A stretch of 64,000 nucleotides of DNA, taken from assembly GCF_002024165.1 (NCBI RefSeq), contig NZ_MWQN01000001.1, forward strand, positions 186,001 to 250,000, in the 5' to 3' direction. Below are positions 42,995-52,593 of this stretch, in pieces. The DNA is from Embleya scabrispora. GTDB lineage: Bacteria; Actinomycetota; Actinomycetes; Streptomycetales; Streptomycetaceae. The translations under genes were made by a program, and so were the position numbers. Position 1 is the stretch's first letter. Each line of letters begins with the position of its first letter. A model generated the notes under the pieces. That model did no database searches. It saw only the letters and a list, made by a program, of their open reading frames with translations, and was not told where the DNA came from.

Positions 42995-43950
42995 AGCGCG
43001 CGCTCGCCCTGGCCCTGGGGCTGTTGGTCCTGGTCGGTGTGGCGGTCGGCTACTCGACCTTCGCGGCCGACCGCAACGAGGAGGCGACGGTCGAACGGCG
43101 ACCGCTCGACCTCACCGCACGCGGACGGTTGGTGTTCGTCGACACCAACCGCGCCGGCGGACACCGCACCGTGGCCGACACCGGCCTGGACACCCCCGCC
43201 GCCGCCCGCGTCGACAGCGGCCTGCGCTGCGAACGTTTCGCCGTCGGCGCGGGCACCGGCGTCTGCCTCCAGACCCGGGGCGGCCCGCTGCCCGGCACCG
43301 ACGCGTTGATCGTCGACGCGAACACCAACGTCAAGCGCCGCATCGAACTCGCCGGCACCCCCAGCCGGGCCCGGGTGTCCGCGAGCGGGAACATGGTGTC
43401 GTGGACGGTGTTCGTCACCGGCGAGTCGTACAACAAGACCGGCTTCTCCACCTGGACCGGCATCCTGGACACCCGCACCGACTACACGCTGATCAACATC
43501 GAGGCCATCCCGTTGACCGTGGACGGCAAGCCCTACCACTCCGCCGACGTCAACTATTGGGGCGTCACCTTCGCCGCCGACGACAACCGCTTCTACGCCA
43601 CGGTCGGCACGAAGGGCCACACCTATCTGGTCGAGGGCGACTACGCCAACTGGGAGGCGCACACCATCCGCGACGGTGTCGAATGCCCGTCCCTGTCCCC
43701 GGACGGCACCCGCATCGCCTTCAAGAAGCGCTCCGGCAAGTCCACCTGGCGGCTGCACGTCCTGGACCTGGCCACGATGCGCGAAACCCCGTTGGCCGAA
43801 CACGCGAACGTCGACGACCAGGCCGCCTGGCTCGACGACAACACCGTGATGTACGGCCGGGACCGCAACGTGTACGCCGTCCCGGCCGACGGTACGGGCG
43901 CCCCGCGCCTGCTCGTCACGAAGGGGGCGTCACCGACACTGGTGCGCTGA
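42991..43950 (+). CDS. Membrane-anchored TolB-like beta-propeller protein
   Basis: 319 residues. An N-terminal signal or anchor helix (ALALALGLLVLVGVAVGYSTF) is followed by an extracytoplasmic domain with WD40/TolB-like turns: CPSLSPDGTRIAFKKRSGKS, LHVLDLATM and DDQAAWLDDNTVMY. Such propellers bind ligands or partner proteins and have no predicted catalytic site. ATG 42991 overlaps the MFS stop by 4 nt, so the two are probably coupled and work together at the membrane. Confidence 0.85.
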   Translation: MKRALALALGLLVLVGVAVGYSTFAADRNEEATVERRPLDLTARGRLVFVDTNRAGGHRTVADTGLDTPAAARVDSGLRCERFAVGAGTGVCLQTRGGPLPGTDALIVDANTNVKRRIELAGTPSRARVSASGNMVSWTVFVTGESYNKTGFSTWTGILDTRTDYTLINIEAIPLTVDGKPYHSADVNYWGVTFAADDNRFYATVGTKGHTYLVEGDYANWEAHTIRDGVECPSLSPDGTRIAFKKRSGKSTWRLHVLDLATMRETPLAEHANVDDQAAWLDDNTVMYGRDRNVYAVPADGTGAPRLLVTKGASPTLVR

Positions 43951-43967
43951 CGGGTGGCCGGGGTCGG

Positions 43968-44657
43968 TCACGACGCCGGCAACACCCGCGCCCAGGTCCG
44001 GTGTTCGTCCAGGTAGGCGTCCACCATCAGGTCGGACTCGGCGAGGATCGCCACGAACTCCGGGTCCGTGAGCGGCCGGGAGCGGAACTCGTGCGCCCAG
44101 CGCATGCCGTCGAACTCGTACTCGATCCGCATCGCGTTGACCCCGTTGCCGATCGGTTCGGCGGCGAGGATGCGCACGGCGCCCCGGGGGTGTTCGTTGA
44201 CCCGGGGCAACTCGTCGTGCCAGTCCCGGCCTTCGCGCTGGATCAGCACCACCCCGTCGGCCGCCACATGCCTGCGACAGGTGTCGAGCATCGCCTTGCG
44301 AGCCTCGGCCTCGGCCTGGTGCACGAGGTAGGAGCCCAGCAACACGACGTCGAAACGCTCGTCGAGTCGCAGCTCCTCGATCGTGGACAACACGGTCTCG
44401 GCGCCGCGCACCCGATCGAGCATTTCCGGCGACTCGTCCACCGCCGTCACCTCCCACCCGCGCTCGACCATGGCATGGGTCACCCGCCCGGCCCCGCATC
44501 CGAGCTCGAGCAGTGTGCGGGCTCCGTCCCGAGCCCCGAGCGCGATCATGTCCGGCTCCTCGCGCACCGGCAGGATCCCGTACATCTCCACGGCACACCC
44601 GTCCGGCGTGAACGCCCCGGGCCCCTCGCCGCGAAATCCCTCACGAATACGCGCCAC
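43968..44657 (-). CDS. Class I SAM-dependent methyltransferase
   Basis: 229 residues. LLELGCGAGRVTHAMVERGWEVTAVDESPEML holds the SAM-binding motif I and the acidic residue after beta-2, and FDVVLLGSYLVH is motif III-like. Substrate unknown; it resembles small-molecule methyltransferases. GGGGAAGGGG upstream of GTG 44657 decides the start. Convergent with the beta-propeller gene (17 nt) and downstream of a regulator on the same strand. Confidence 0.85.
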   Translation of the reverse strand: MARIREGFRGEGPGAFTPDGCAVEMYGILPVREEPDMIALGARDGARTLLELGCGAGRVTHAMVERGWEVTAVDESPEMLDRVRGAETVLSTIEELRLDERFDVVLLGSYLVHQAEAEARKAMLDTCRRHVAADGVVLIQREGRDWHDELPRVNEHPRGAVRILAAEPIGNGVNAMRIEYEFDGMRWAHEFRSRPLTDPEFVAILAESDLMVDAYLDEHRTWARVLPAS

Positions 44658-44730
44658 GACCGATCCCCTTCCCCGAACGGCCTTTCGGCCGCACCCGAAA
44701 CGGACACCAACCCGCCCACCCAAACCGCTG

Positions 44731-45720
44731 TCACCCGGGGCTGTCAACGCTTTGCAGACCGTGCCGGCCGATCAACAGCGTTCCGATCGGCGTGCGTTCG
44801 TGGCGGACCGCGCGACCGATGCGGGTGGTGGTGATCAGGCCGGCGGCGCGGAGGGCCGCGGTATGTTCGGAGACGGTGGCGTTGCTCAGCCGCAGCCGGC
44901 GGGCGAGGTCGCCGGTGGTGTGTCCGGCGGCCAGCAGGCACAGGATGTCGGTTCGGGTTCGGCCTAGCACCGCCGCGAGGGCGTCGGCGGTGTCGGCCGG
45001 GCCGGTGGGAGTCGGCGGCAGGCCGGGGCCGGCGGGGTAGGTGACGGCCACCGGGCGGTCGGGCAGGTCGGAGATCAACGGATGTCCGCTCCAGTGGAAG
45101 ATGGGCTGGAGCAGCAGGCCGCGCCCGCGCAGCGGGATCTCCCGGGCGGTGGGACCGGCGACTTCCCAGACGTCCTCGCGCAGCCGGCTGCCGGAGACGA
45201 GGTCGGCGAGGGTCGGGCCGAGGCCGTGTTCGGCCATGCCCAGGGCGTGGCGGGTGAACTCGGCCCGGTGCAGGTCCTGGACCACGGACCACACCGGGGC
45301 CAACACCGCCTCGTAGGCCCCGAGTTGGGCCCGACGCAGGATCCGCCAGGAGTGCTCGTCGCCGCGGTGCAGATCGCGGATCCACGCCGGGGCGGCGGTC
45401 GGGTGCGGGGCGTAGACCCGTTCCAGTTCGGCCCGCACCTCCTCGGGACGGGTGGCGCGCATCGTGTCCAGGCCCTCGGTCAGCGAGTCGGCGAACTCGT
45501 CGAGGAAATGCGGTGCCACCGGACCCGGCACCAGGTCCCCGAACGGCTCGGCCGCCGCCGGCAGGGCGCGGAGCAGGCGTTGCCGCCAGGTGCCGAGCAG
45601 GAGCGCGTCGTCCGGGCGGAACATCCGCGTCAGCGCCACGTTCAGCTCCAGCAGCGGGGCGGGTCGCGGCGCGAACCTGATCCGGCCGAAGTCCGCGGCG
45701 GTGAATCGGATCCGGAGCAT
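44731..45720 (-). CDS. Winged-helix (ArsR-like) transcriptional regulator
   Basis: 329 residues. The C-terminal ~75 residues form a winged helix: LAAVLGRTRTDILCLLAAG, LARRLRLSNATVSEHTAALRAAGLI and a wing with GRAVRHERTPIG. The N-terminal ~240 residues are an actinobacterial domain of unknown ligand (MLRIRFTAADFGRIRFAPRP). GGAGGGG immediately before ATG 45720. Divergent from the alpha/beta hydrolase gene, its most likely target. Confidence 0.88.
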   Translation of the reverse strand: MLRIRFTAADFGRIRFAPRPAPLLELNVALTRMFRPDDALLLGTWRQRLLRALPAAAEPFGDLVPGPVAPHFLDEFADSLTEGLDTMRATRPEEVRAELERVYAPHPTAAPAWIRDLHRGDEHSWRILRRAQLGAYEAVLAPVWSVVQDLHRAEFTRHALGMAEHGLGPTLADLVSGSRLREDVWEVAGPTAREIPLRGRGLLLQPIFHWSGHPLISDLPDRPVAVTYPAGPGLPPTPTGPADTADALAAVLGRTRTDILCLLAAGHTTGDLARRLRLSNATVSEHTAALRAAGLITTTRIGRAVRHERTPIGTLLIGRHGLQSVDSPG

Positions 45721-45901
45721 TACCCCTCCTGTCGGTGCGGCGCCATCCTTTCGGCCTCGGCCGCAAACCTCGTGTGCGGCCGCCGCCGGATGCCAACCTT
45801 CGGGTCCTGCCCCGTATTCGGCCAGAAGCTCGCCGAAGCCGCAAGGGTGCGGGTCACCGGGTGCTCCGGGCGACCCGGGCGGGGCGAGACGAGGAGGATC
45901 C

Positions 45902-47158
45902 ATGGTGCACGAAGCAGGTCCCACGATCGGTCGGCGAAGCATCCTCGGGGCGGCGATACCGGCCGCCGCGCTGCTCTTCGCGGGCGGCGTGGTCCGGGCC
46001 CGACCCGCGCGGGCACGGTCGGGCGGCGCGGACCCGTCGGTGCCCGGCCGGCTGCGACTGCCCGCGCCGACCGGCCCGCACCCGGTCGGCACCACCACGC
46101 TGTATCTGGTCGACCGGTCCCGGACCGACCCGTGGGAGCCGATCGCGGTCCGGGAGGTGATGGTCACCGTGTACTACCCGGCGCGCGGAGTGGCCGGTCG
46201 GACCCTCGCGCCGCAGCTGCCCGCGGCCGCCGCGCGGGAGTTCGCCGAGGCGGGTCCGCTGAGCCATCCGCAGTTGCCGTCGACGGGGGTGGACTGGGCG
46301 GCCACCCGCACCCACTCCCACGTCGACGCGCCCGCGCAGACCACGCGGCGTCCCGTGCTGCTGTACAGCCCCGGCGGCGGCGATCCGCGCGGGATGGGTA
46401 CCGCGCTCGCCGAGGAACTGGCCGGCCGGGGCTACGTGGTGGTGGCCATGGATCATCCGGGGGACGCCGCGGTGGTCGAGTTCCCGGTCGACCTGACGGG
46501 GCGGGACCGGGTGCGGTGGACGGTGTTCCGGTTCGACCCCCGCAACGATCCCACGATCGCCGACACGATGATCGACACGCGGATCGCGGACACGAAGTTC
46601 GTCCTGGACCAGGTGACGGTGCTTGCCGCCGGCGGCAACCCGGACCCGACCGGACGCCCGCTCCCGGCGGATCTGCACCGGGTGTTGGATCCGCGACGGG
46701 TGGGTGTGTACGGCCACTCGGCGGGCGGCACCACCGCGGCCGAGACGATGGCCGAGGATCACCGCATCTCGGCCGCGATCAACATGGAGGGCTATCTGGA
46801 CCACCCGCCCCGGGTGCCCGGACGGGTGGGCGAGTTGTACCCGATCGCCCGCGACGGGGCCGATCGGCCGCTGTTGCTGATCGACACCGACGGCTTCCCG
46901 GAGCACGCCGTGTTGGAGCGTTCCTGGTCGGCGCTGATCGCCCACTCCCGCCATCGGGTTTCCCGGCTGCGGATGCGGTCGGCCGCGCACGCGGTGTTCA
47001 CCGACTACGCGGCCATCGCACCCCGGTTGGTGGCGTCGGGTCTGATGAGGCCGGCCGACCGCGACACGCTGATCGGCGCGATCGCCCCGACCCGCTCGAT
47101 CCCCACGGTCCGCCGATACGTGCACGGGTTCTTCGCCCGACACCTGCCGACACACTGA
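45902..47158 (+). CDS. Tat-exported alpha/beta hydrolase (PAF-acetylhydrolase-like)
   Basis: 418 residues. Twin-arginine signal IGRRSILGAAIPAAALLF near residues 9-26. The hydrolase fold has the nucleophile elbow GHSAGG with Ser at 273, an oxyanion region LLYSPGGGDPR, and the acid/His parts probably in LLIDTDGFPEH and RSAAHAVFTDY. It resembles platelet-activating-factor acetylhydrolase and secreted lipases or polyesterases. GAGGAGG before ATG 45902. Divergent from a winged-helix regulator. Confidence 0.88.
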   Translation: MVHEAGPTIGRRSILGAAIPAAALLFAGGVVRARPARARSGGADPSVPGRLRLPAPTGPHPVGTTTLYLVDRSRTDPWEPIAVREVMVTVYYPARGVAGRTLAPQLPAAAAREFAEAGPLSHPQLPSTGVDWAATRTHSHVDAPAQTTRRPVLLYSPGGGDPRGMGTALAEELAGRGYVVVAMDHPGDAAVVEFPVDLTGRDRVRWTVFRFDPRNDPTIADTMIDTRIADTKFVLDQVTVLAAGGNPDPTGRPLPADLHRVLDPRRVGVYGHSAGGTTAAETMAEDHRISAAINMEGYLDHPPRVPGRVGELYPIARDGADRPLLLIDTDGFPEHAVLERSWSALIAHSRHRVSRLRMRSAAHAVFTDYAAIAPRLVASGLMRPADRDTLIGAIAPTRSIPTVRRYVHGFFARHLPTH

Positions 47159-47231
47159 CGCCGCACGTCCACCGACGCACCGACGCACCGATGCCCGGCG
47201 CCTGCCGGCCCGCCGAGGCGTGTCGGTGCGA

Positions 47232-47295
47232 CGACCCCGGCGCCGGATCACGCGCCGGGGTCGCCACGCCCGGGCCGGCCACACACCGGCCCGGG
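47232..47295. terminator. Two tandem hairpins between convergent genes
   Basis: A perfect 11-bp stem at 47232-47263 (10-nt loop) and a perfect 10-bp stem at 47269-47295 (7-nt loop). They separate the hydrolase gene from glpK and probably terminate both directions. Confidence 0.7.
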
Positions 47296-47328
47296 TCGTT
47301 CACTGCCCCGCGATCGATCGGAAGCCGT

Positions 47329-48855
47329 TCACGACCTGCCGGGACGGGCGTCCGACTCCTCGACCCAGTCCATCGTCCGGTCCACCGCCTTGCGCCAGTT
47401 GCGGTAGCCGCGCTCGCGCGTGGCCTCGTCCATCCGCGAGGTCCACTCCGCCGCGCGGTGCCAGTTCGCCCGCAGCGAGTCGAGGTCGGGCCAGTAGCCG
47501 ACCGCGAGGCCGGCGGCGTACGCGGCGCCGAGCGCGGTGGTCTCGGCCACGAACGGGCGGGCGACGGGAGCGTCGAGCACGTCCGCGATGGTCTGCATGA
47601 GCAGGTTGTTGGCGGTCATCCCGCCGTCCACCTTGAGCGTGGCCAACTCGACGCCCGAGTCGCGCTCCATCGCGTCCACCACCTCCCGGGTCTGCCACGC
47701 GGTAGCCTCCAGGACGGCGCGGGCGATGTGCCCCTTGTTCACGTAGGCGGTCAGCCCCGCGATCACCCCGCGCGCGTCCGAGCGCCAGTACGGCGCGAAC
47801 AGCCCGGAGAAGGCGGGTACGAAGTAGGCGCCGCCGTTGTCCTCCACGGTCAGCGCCAGCGTCTCGATCTCCGCCGCGGTGGCGATCAGCCCCATCTGGT
47901 CGCGCATCCACTGCACCAGAGAGCCGGTGACCGCGATCGAGCCTTCGAGCGCGTAGACGGGGGCGTCCTTGCCCAGCCGGTAGCCGACCGTGCTGAGCAG
48001 CCCGTGGTGCGACTGCACGATCCGCGGCCCCGTGTTGATCAGCAGGAAACTCCCGGTGCCGTAGGTGCTCTTGGCCTCGCCGGGTTCGAAGCAGGTCTGG
48101 CCGAACAGCGCGGCCTGCTGGTCGCCGAGCGCGGAGGCGACGGGCACGCCCTCCAGAACGCCCTTCGCGGTGCCGTACACCTCGGCGGAGGAGCGGATCT
48201 CGGCCAGCACCGAGCGCGGCACGTCCATCGCGCGCAGGATCCGGTCGTCCCAGTCCAGCGTCTCCAGGTTCATCAGCATCGTGCGCGAGGCGTTGGTGAC
48301 GTCCGTGACGTGCACCCCGCCGTCCGGGCCGCCGGTGAGGTTCCACACCACCCACGACTCCATCGTGCCGAACAGGATGTCGCCGCGTTCGGCCCGCTCC
48401 CGCAGCCCCTCGACGTGGTCGAGGAGCCAGCGGATCTTGGGGCCGGCGAAGTAGCTCGCCAGCGGGAGTCCGGTCTCCACCCGGAAGCGGTCCTGGCCGA
48501 CGTTGCCGCCCAGTTCGCGACACAGCGCGTCGGTGCGGGTGTCCTGCCACACGATGGCGTTGTGCACCGGGACCCCGGTATGGCGATCCCACAGCACGGT
48601 CGTCTCGCGCTGGTTGGTGATGCCGAGCGCGCGGATCTGGTCCCGCCGCAGGCCGGCCCGGTCCAGCGCGCCGGCGACGACCGCCTGCACCACGCTCCAG
48701 ATCTCGGCGGCGTCGTGCTCGACCCACCCCGGGCGCGGGAAGATCTGCCGGTGCTCGCGCTGGTCGACGGCGACGATCCGGCCGTCGGCGCCGAAGATGA
48801 TGCAGCGGCTGGACGTGGTGCCCTGGTCGATCGCGGCGATGTACGTGTCGGACAT
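47329..48855 (-). CDS. glpK: Glycerol kinase
   Basis: 508 residues, the usual length. FGGY kinase with the ATP/glycerol motifs [15 protein letters not shown] at the start, [46 protein letters not shown] and [11 protein letters not shown]. It phosphorylates glycerol to sn-glycerol 3-phosphate in the cytoplasm. ATG 48855 has GAGGAG upstream. It follows glpF by 59 nt in one operon, with GylR encoded divergently. Confidence 0.97.
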   Translation of the reverse strand: MSDTYIAAIDQGTTSSRCIIFGADGRIVAVDQREHRQIFPRPGWVEHDAAEIWSVVQAVVAGALDRAGLRRDQIRALGITNQRETTVLWDRHTGVPVHNAIVWQDTRTDALCRELGGNVGQDRFRVETGLPLASYFAGPKIRWLLDHVEGLRERAERGDILFGTMESWVVWNLTGGPDGGVHVTDVTNASRTMLMNLETLDWDDRILRAMDVPRSVLAEIRSSAEVYGTAKGVLEGVPVASALGDQQAALFGQTCFEPGEAKSTYGTGSFLLINTGPRIVQSHHGLLSTVGYRLGKDAPVYALEGSIAVTGSLVQWMRDQMGLIATAAEIETLALTVEDNGGAYFVPAFSGLFAPYWRSDARGVIAGLTAYVNKGHIARAVLEATAWQTREVVDAMERDSGVELATLKVDGGMTANNLLMQTIADVLDAPVARPFVAETTALGAAYAAGLAVGYWPDLDSLRANWHRAAEWTSRMDEATRERGYRNWRKAVDRTMDWVEESDARPGRS

Positions 48856-48914
48856 GGCTCCTCTTCCGAAGGATCCGAGCGTGGGAGTCGGGGTGGGGCG
48901 GGATGGGGTCGGGG

Positions 48915-49625
48915 TCAGAAGGCGAGACGGTACAGGCCGCCGGCCGCGAGCCCGCCCAGCGTCGGGCCGACCACCGGCACCCACGCGTAGGACCAGTCCG
49001 AGCCGCCCTTGCCGGGGATCGGCAGGAACGAGTGGGCCAGGCGCGGCCCGAGGTCGCGGACCGGGTTGATCGCGTAGCCGGTCGGGCCGCCCAGGGACAG
49101 CCCGATGCCGACCACCAGGAGCGCGGTGATCAGTACGCCGGTGCCGGACAGCGCGAGCCCGTCGGTCAGGCCCTGGGTGAGGATGACGATGACCAGCACC
49201 ATGGTGGCGATCGTCTCGGTGATCACGTTCTGGATCGGGTGGCGGATCTCCGGCGAGGTGGCGAACACCCCGAGTACCGGCTCGCCGTGTTCGCGGAACT
49301 GCCCGAGGTAGGTCGCCCAGGCCAGCACGGCGCCGATCACCGCCCCGGTGAACTGCCCGGCCAGATACAGCGGCACCTTGTCCCACTCCCCCGTCTTGAC
49401 CGCGATCCCGAGCGTGACCGCGGGATTGAGATGCGCACCGGACAGGGACACGCTCGCATACGCGCCGGCCAGAACCGCGAAGCCCCAGCCGAAGGTGATC
49501 GCCAACCAGCCGGCGTGCTGTGCCTTGGACCGGTTGAGCGTCACCGCGGCGCACACGCCGACGCCCAGCAGCACCAGAATGGATGTACCCAAGGTCTCGC
49601 CGACGAAGATGTCGCCGTTCGTCAT
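48915..49625 (-). CDS. glpF: Glycerol facilitator (MIP family)
   Basis: 236 residues, six membrane helices plus two half-helices. The first pore motif is [10 protein letters not shown]. The second reads [12 protein letters not shown], with Val in place of Ala but the Arg-Asp pair of glycerol-type channels retained. It admits glycerol by diffusion. ATG 49625 has AAGGGG upstream. First gene of the glpFK operon, divergent from gylR. Confidence 0.96.
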   Translation of the reverse strand: MTNGDIFVGETLGTSILVLLGVGVCAAVTLNRSKAQHAGWLAITFGWGFAVLAGAYASVSLSGAHLNPAVTLGIAVKTGEWDKVPLYLAGQFTGAVIGAVLAWATYLGQFREHGEPVLGVFATSPEIRHPIQNVITETIATMVLVIVILTQGLTDGLALSGTGVLITALLVVGIGLSLGGPTGYAINPVRDLGPRLAHSFLPIPGKGGSDWSYAWVPVVGPTLGGLAAGGLYRLAF

Positions 49626-49840
49626 TCCTGAGCCCCTTCGTGAATGACACCGGTTGGCCGGCGGCGGGATGCGACGCCGGAATGGGACGCGGCGCCGGAC
49701 GGGACACGGCGCGCCTCCGGGAGCGTGCCGGTCACAGCGGATCGGCCGTCCCGGTTCGGTCTGCGGGATGACTACGACTGGTGATCGGGGCCGGTACTCG
49801 ACCGGTCCTCGACGGGTATGCCACTGATATTCGACTGGTA

Positions 49841-49856
49841 TTCGACATTGACGACC
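49841..49856 (+). promoter_or_regulatory. GylR operator candidate 1
   Basis: TTCGACATTGACGACC, one of three copies of a TTCgACAtTGcCgACC-like element found only around the glycerol genes. Confidence 0.5.
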
Positions 49857-49986
49857 GCTGTCCGGCAGTGTTCTCTGCGGGTTGCGCCGCCGTCAAGAGT
49901 CGGTGAACATCTCGTCTCCGGCCCGAGCGACGGGTGCCGCGGCGCACGGGGCGGGCCCGGACCCGGCCGGCATGTTCACGACCGCT

Positions 49987-50003
49987 GTTCTACATTGCCA
50001 ACC
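49987..50003 (+). promoter_or_regulatory. GylR operator candidate 2
   Basis: GTTCTACATTGCCAACC, ending 23 nt before the gylR start, consistent with autoregulation. Confidence 0.55.
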
Positions 50004-50026
50004 TGATCTTCGACGGAGGAGTCGGT

Positions 50027-50794
50027 ATGCCCGGTCCCATCCAGTCGCTGGAACGCGCAGCGGCGATCCTGCGGTTGCTCGCCGGCGGCGAACGGCGCTT
50101 CGGCCTGAGCGAGGTCGCGACCACGCTGGGGCTGGCGAAGGGCACCGCGCACGGCATCCTGCGCACGCTCCACCAGGAGGGGTTCGTGGAGCAGGACCCC
50201 AAGAGCGGCAAGTACCAGCTCGGCGCCGAACTGCTGCGGCTGAGCAGTTCCTACCTGGACGTGCACGAGTTGCGCGCCCGGGCCCTGGTCTGGGCGGACG
50301 ATCTGGCCCGCGGCACCGGGGAGAGTGTGCGCATCGGCGTGTTGCACAAGGGCGGCGTGCTGGTGATCCACCACGTCTTCCGGCCGGACGACAGCCGCCA
50401 GGTGCTGGAGATAGGCGCCATGCTGCCGCTGCATTCCACCGCGTGGGGCAAGGTTCTGCTCGCCCTCGATCCGGCCGCGCGCGCGGAGTTGGACGAGACC
50501 GACGCGGTCGCCTTCACCGCCCGCACGATCACCGACCCGGCCGCGATGGACGCGGAGAGCGTCACGGTGCGCGAACGCGGTTGGGCGGGCGACGTCGAGG
50601 AGTCGGTCCTGGGCCTGGCCGGCATCGCCGCCCCGATCCGCGACCGACGCGGCACCCCGGTGGGCGCGGTGGGCATCAGCGGCGCCGTCGAGCGCATCGT
50701 CGCCGACGGCGCCCCGCGACCCACCCTCGTCGCCGCGGTCCGCGACGCGGCGCGCGCCATCTCGCGCGACCTCGGCGCGTCCTTCCCCTACTGA
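50027..50794 (+). CDS. gylR: IclR-family regulator of glycerol use (GylR)
   Basis: 255 residues. N-terminal winged HTH: QSLERAAAILRLLAGGERRFGLSEVATTLGLAKGTAHGILRTL is recognisable in overlapping pieces. The C-terminal IclR ligand domain has LPLHSTAWGKVLLA and GLAGIAAPI. In streptomycetes GylR represses the glycerol genes until glycerol or glycerol 3-phosphate binds. GGAGGAG 5 nt before ATG 50027. It stands between glpFK (divergent) and glpD (downstream), as in the known gyl loci. Confidence 0.93.
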   Translation: MPGPIQSLERAAAILRLLAGGERRFGLSEVATTLGLAKGTAHGILRTLHQEGFVEQDPKSGKYQLGAELLRLSSSYLDVHELRARALVWADDLARGTGESVRIGVLHKGGVLVIHHVFRPDDSRQVLEIGAMLPLHSTAWGKVLLALDPAARAELDETDAVAFTARTITDPAAMDAESVTVRERGWAGDVEESVLGLAGIAAPIRDRRGTPVGAVGISGAVERIVADGAPRPTLVAAVRDAARAISRDLGASFPY

Positions 50795-50908
50795 GCCGGC
50801 GCGCACGGCCCGCGCGGCGCGACCCGGCTTCGGCGCGCCCGTTCGGTGCGCCGTTTCGGCCGGCTGTACTTGACGCTGCCCGGCCCGGCCGGAAAACTGT
50901 CGTTCGGC

Positions 50909-50925
50909 GTTCGACAATGCCGACC
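50909..50925 (+). promoter_or_regulatory. GylR operator candidate 3
   Basis: GTTCGACAATGCCGACC, 70 nt before the glpD start codon. It is nearly identical to the sites before gylR and partly palindromic. Confidence 0.55.
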
Positions 50926-50994
50926 GCATAGGTTGGGTTCGGGACCCGTCCCGCCCGCACCGTAGTAGCCGGCCGAGTGGAAATGAGACGCGTG

Positions 50995-52569
50995 ATGAGC
51001 ACCGCCACGGATCCGACCGTCCCCGCACGCGCCCACAGCCGGGCCGAACTCTCGCGCGGCACCCACGACCTGCTCGTCATCGGCGGCGGCATCCTCGGCA
51101 CGGCGGTGGCCTGGACCGCGGCCCAGACCGGCCTCCGAGTGGCCATGGTCGACGCCGGCGACTTCGCCGGCGCCACCTCGTCGGCGTCCTCCAAGCTGGT
51201 CCACGGCGGCCTGCGCTACCTCCAGACCGGCAACCTCAAGCTGGTCGCCGAGAACCACCGCGAACGCCGCACCCTGGCCCGCGACGTCGCCCCGCACCTG
51301 GTGCGCCCGCTGTCCTTCCTGGTCCCGGTCTACAAGGACGGCCCGCACGGCTCGGCCAAACTGGGCGCCGGCGTCTTCCTCTACTCGGCCCTGTCCGCGT
51401 TCGGCGATGGCATGGGCAAGGTGATCGGCCCCGACAACGCGCTCGAACTGGTCCCGGCCCTGCGCAAGGAGGGCCTGCGCCGCGCCGCGGTGTACGGCGA
51501 CCACCAGATGAACGACAGCCGGGTCGCGGTGACCACCGTCCGCGCCGCGGTCGAGGCGGGCGCGACGGTGCTCAACCACGCCGAGGTGGTCGCCCTGCGC
51601 AAGGACGCCGGCGGCCGGGTCACCGGCGCCGAACTGCGCGACCGCCTCGACGGCGCCGAGTTCGGGGTGAACGCGCGCGTCGTGCTCAACGCCACCGGCC
51701 CGTGGGTGGACCACCTGCGCCGGATGGAGGACCCCGCCGCCGAGCCGAGCATCCGGCTGTCCAAGGGCGTACACCTCGTCCTGCGCCAACAGCAGCCGTG
51801 GCGCGCGGCGTTGACCATCCCGATCGACAAGTACCGGGTGTCCTTCGCCATCCCGTGGGAGGAGCACCTGCTGCTCGGCACCACCGACGAGGCGTACGAG
51901 GGCGATCCCGGCAAGGTCTCGCCGACCGAGGCCGACATCGCGCAGATCCTGGACGAGGCGGGCAACGCCGTCGACCCGGACCAACTGCGCCGCGAGGACA
52001 TCACCTACGCCTTCGCCGGCCTGCGGGTGCTCCCGGGCGGGGCCGGCGCCACCAGCGAGGCCAAGCGCGAGACGGTGGTCAGCGAGGGGCGCGGCGGCAT
52101 GCTGTCGGTGGCGGGCGGCAAGTGGACCACCTACCGGCACATCGGCCGCACCGTGATGGACAAGCTGGCCAAGGCCGGCGTGGTGGCGCTGGAGCAGGAC
52201 ATGGCCACTCCGCTGCGTCGGGTGGCGCTGCCGGGTTCGGCCAACCCCGAGGCGGTGGCCCACCGACTGCTCGGCGAGGCCGGCGCCGAGGACGGCGTCG
52301 ATCCGGCGGTGGCCCGGCACCTGGCCTCGCACTACGGCAACCTGGCCTACGACCTGGCCGCGATGGTGCGCGCCGACCGCTCCCTCGGCGAGCGCATCCA
52401 CCCGGACGGGCCGGACATCTGGGCCCAGGCCGCCTACGCCCGCGACCACGAGTGGGCGATGACGGTGGACGACGTGCTGCGCCGGCGGACCACGGTGACC
52501 ATCCGCGGCCTGGACACCCCCGAGGTGCGGGCCCGGGTCGAGGACCTGTTGGCGACCAGGCCACACTGA
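50995..52569 (+). CDS. glpD: Glycerol-3-phosphate dehydrogenase (FAD-dependent)
   Basis: 524 residues. FAD-binding LLVIGGGILGTAVAWTAAQTG, then SSASSKLVHGGLRYLQTG (GlpD signature) and FAIPWEEHLLLGTTDEAYEG. The C-terminal alpha-glycerophosphate oxidase domain includes RHLASHYG and HEWAMTVDDVLRRRTT. It oxidises sn-glycerol 3-phosphate to dihydroxyacetone phosphate and passes electrons to the quinone pool. Start choice: ATG 50995 has GAGA 6 nt upstream; GTG 50977 and ATG 50983 are also in frame. Confidence 0.96.
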   Translation: MSTATDPTVPARAHSRAELSRGTHDLLVIGGGILGTAVAWTAAQTGLRVAMVDAGDFAGATSSASSKLVHGGLRYLQTGNLKLVAENHRERRTLARDVAPHLVRPLSFLVPVYKDGPHGSAKLGAGVFLYSALSAFGDGMGKVIGPDNALELVPALRKEGLRRAAVYGDHQMNDSRVAVTTVRAAVEAGATVLNHAEVVALRKDAGGRVTGAELRDRLDGAEFGVNARVVLNATGPWVDHLRRMEDPAAEPSIRLSKGVHLVLRQQQPWRAALTIPIDKYRVSFAIPWEEHLLLGTTDEAYEGDPGKVSPTEADIAQILDEAGNAVDPDQLRREDITYAFAGLRVLPGGAGATSEAKRETVVSEGRGGMLSVAGGKWTTYRHIGRTVMDKLAKAGVVALEQDMATPLRRVALPGSANPEAVAHRLLGEAGAEDGVDPAVARHLASHYGNLAYDLAAMVRADRSLGERIHPDGPDIWAQAAYARDHEWAMTVDDVLRRRTTVTIRGLDTPEVRARVEDLLATRPH

Positions 52570-52593
52570 TCCGCGTCCGGGGCCGACCCCACC

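Larger units (their letters stand above)
49626..50026. other. Divergent control region glpF / gylR
   Basis: 401 bases without a gene. It contains two GylR-site candidates, described separately, and a TATTCGAC direct repeat at 49828 and 49839 spaced by 11 nt. Confidence 0.6.

Noticed and set aside
45082-48990. A very long plus-strand frame crossing a regulator, a hydrolase and glpK
   Set aside because: It overlaps three recognised genes in other frames and shows no coherent domain.
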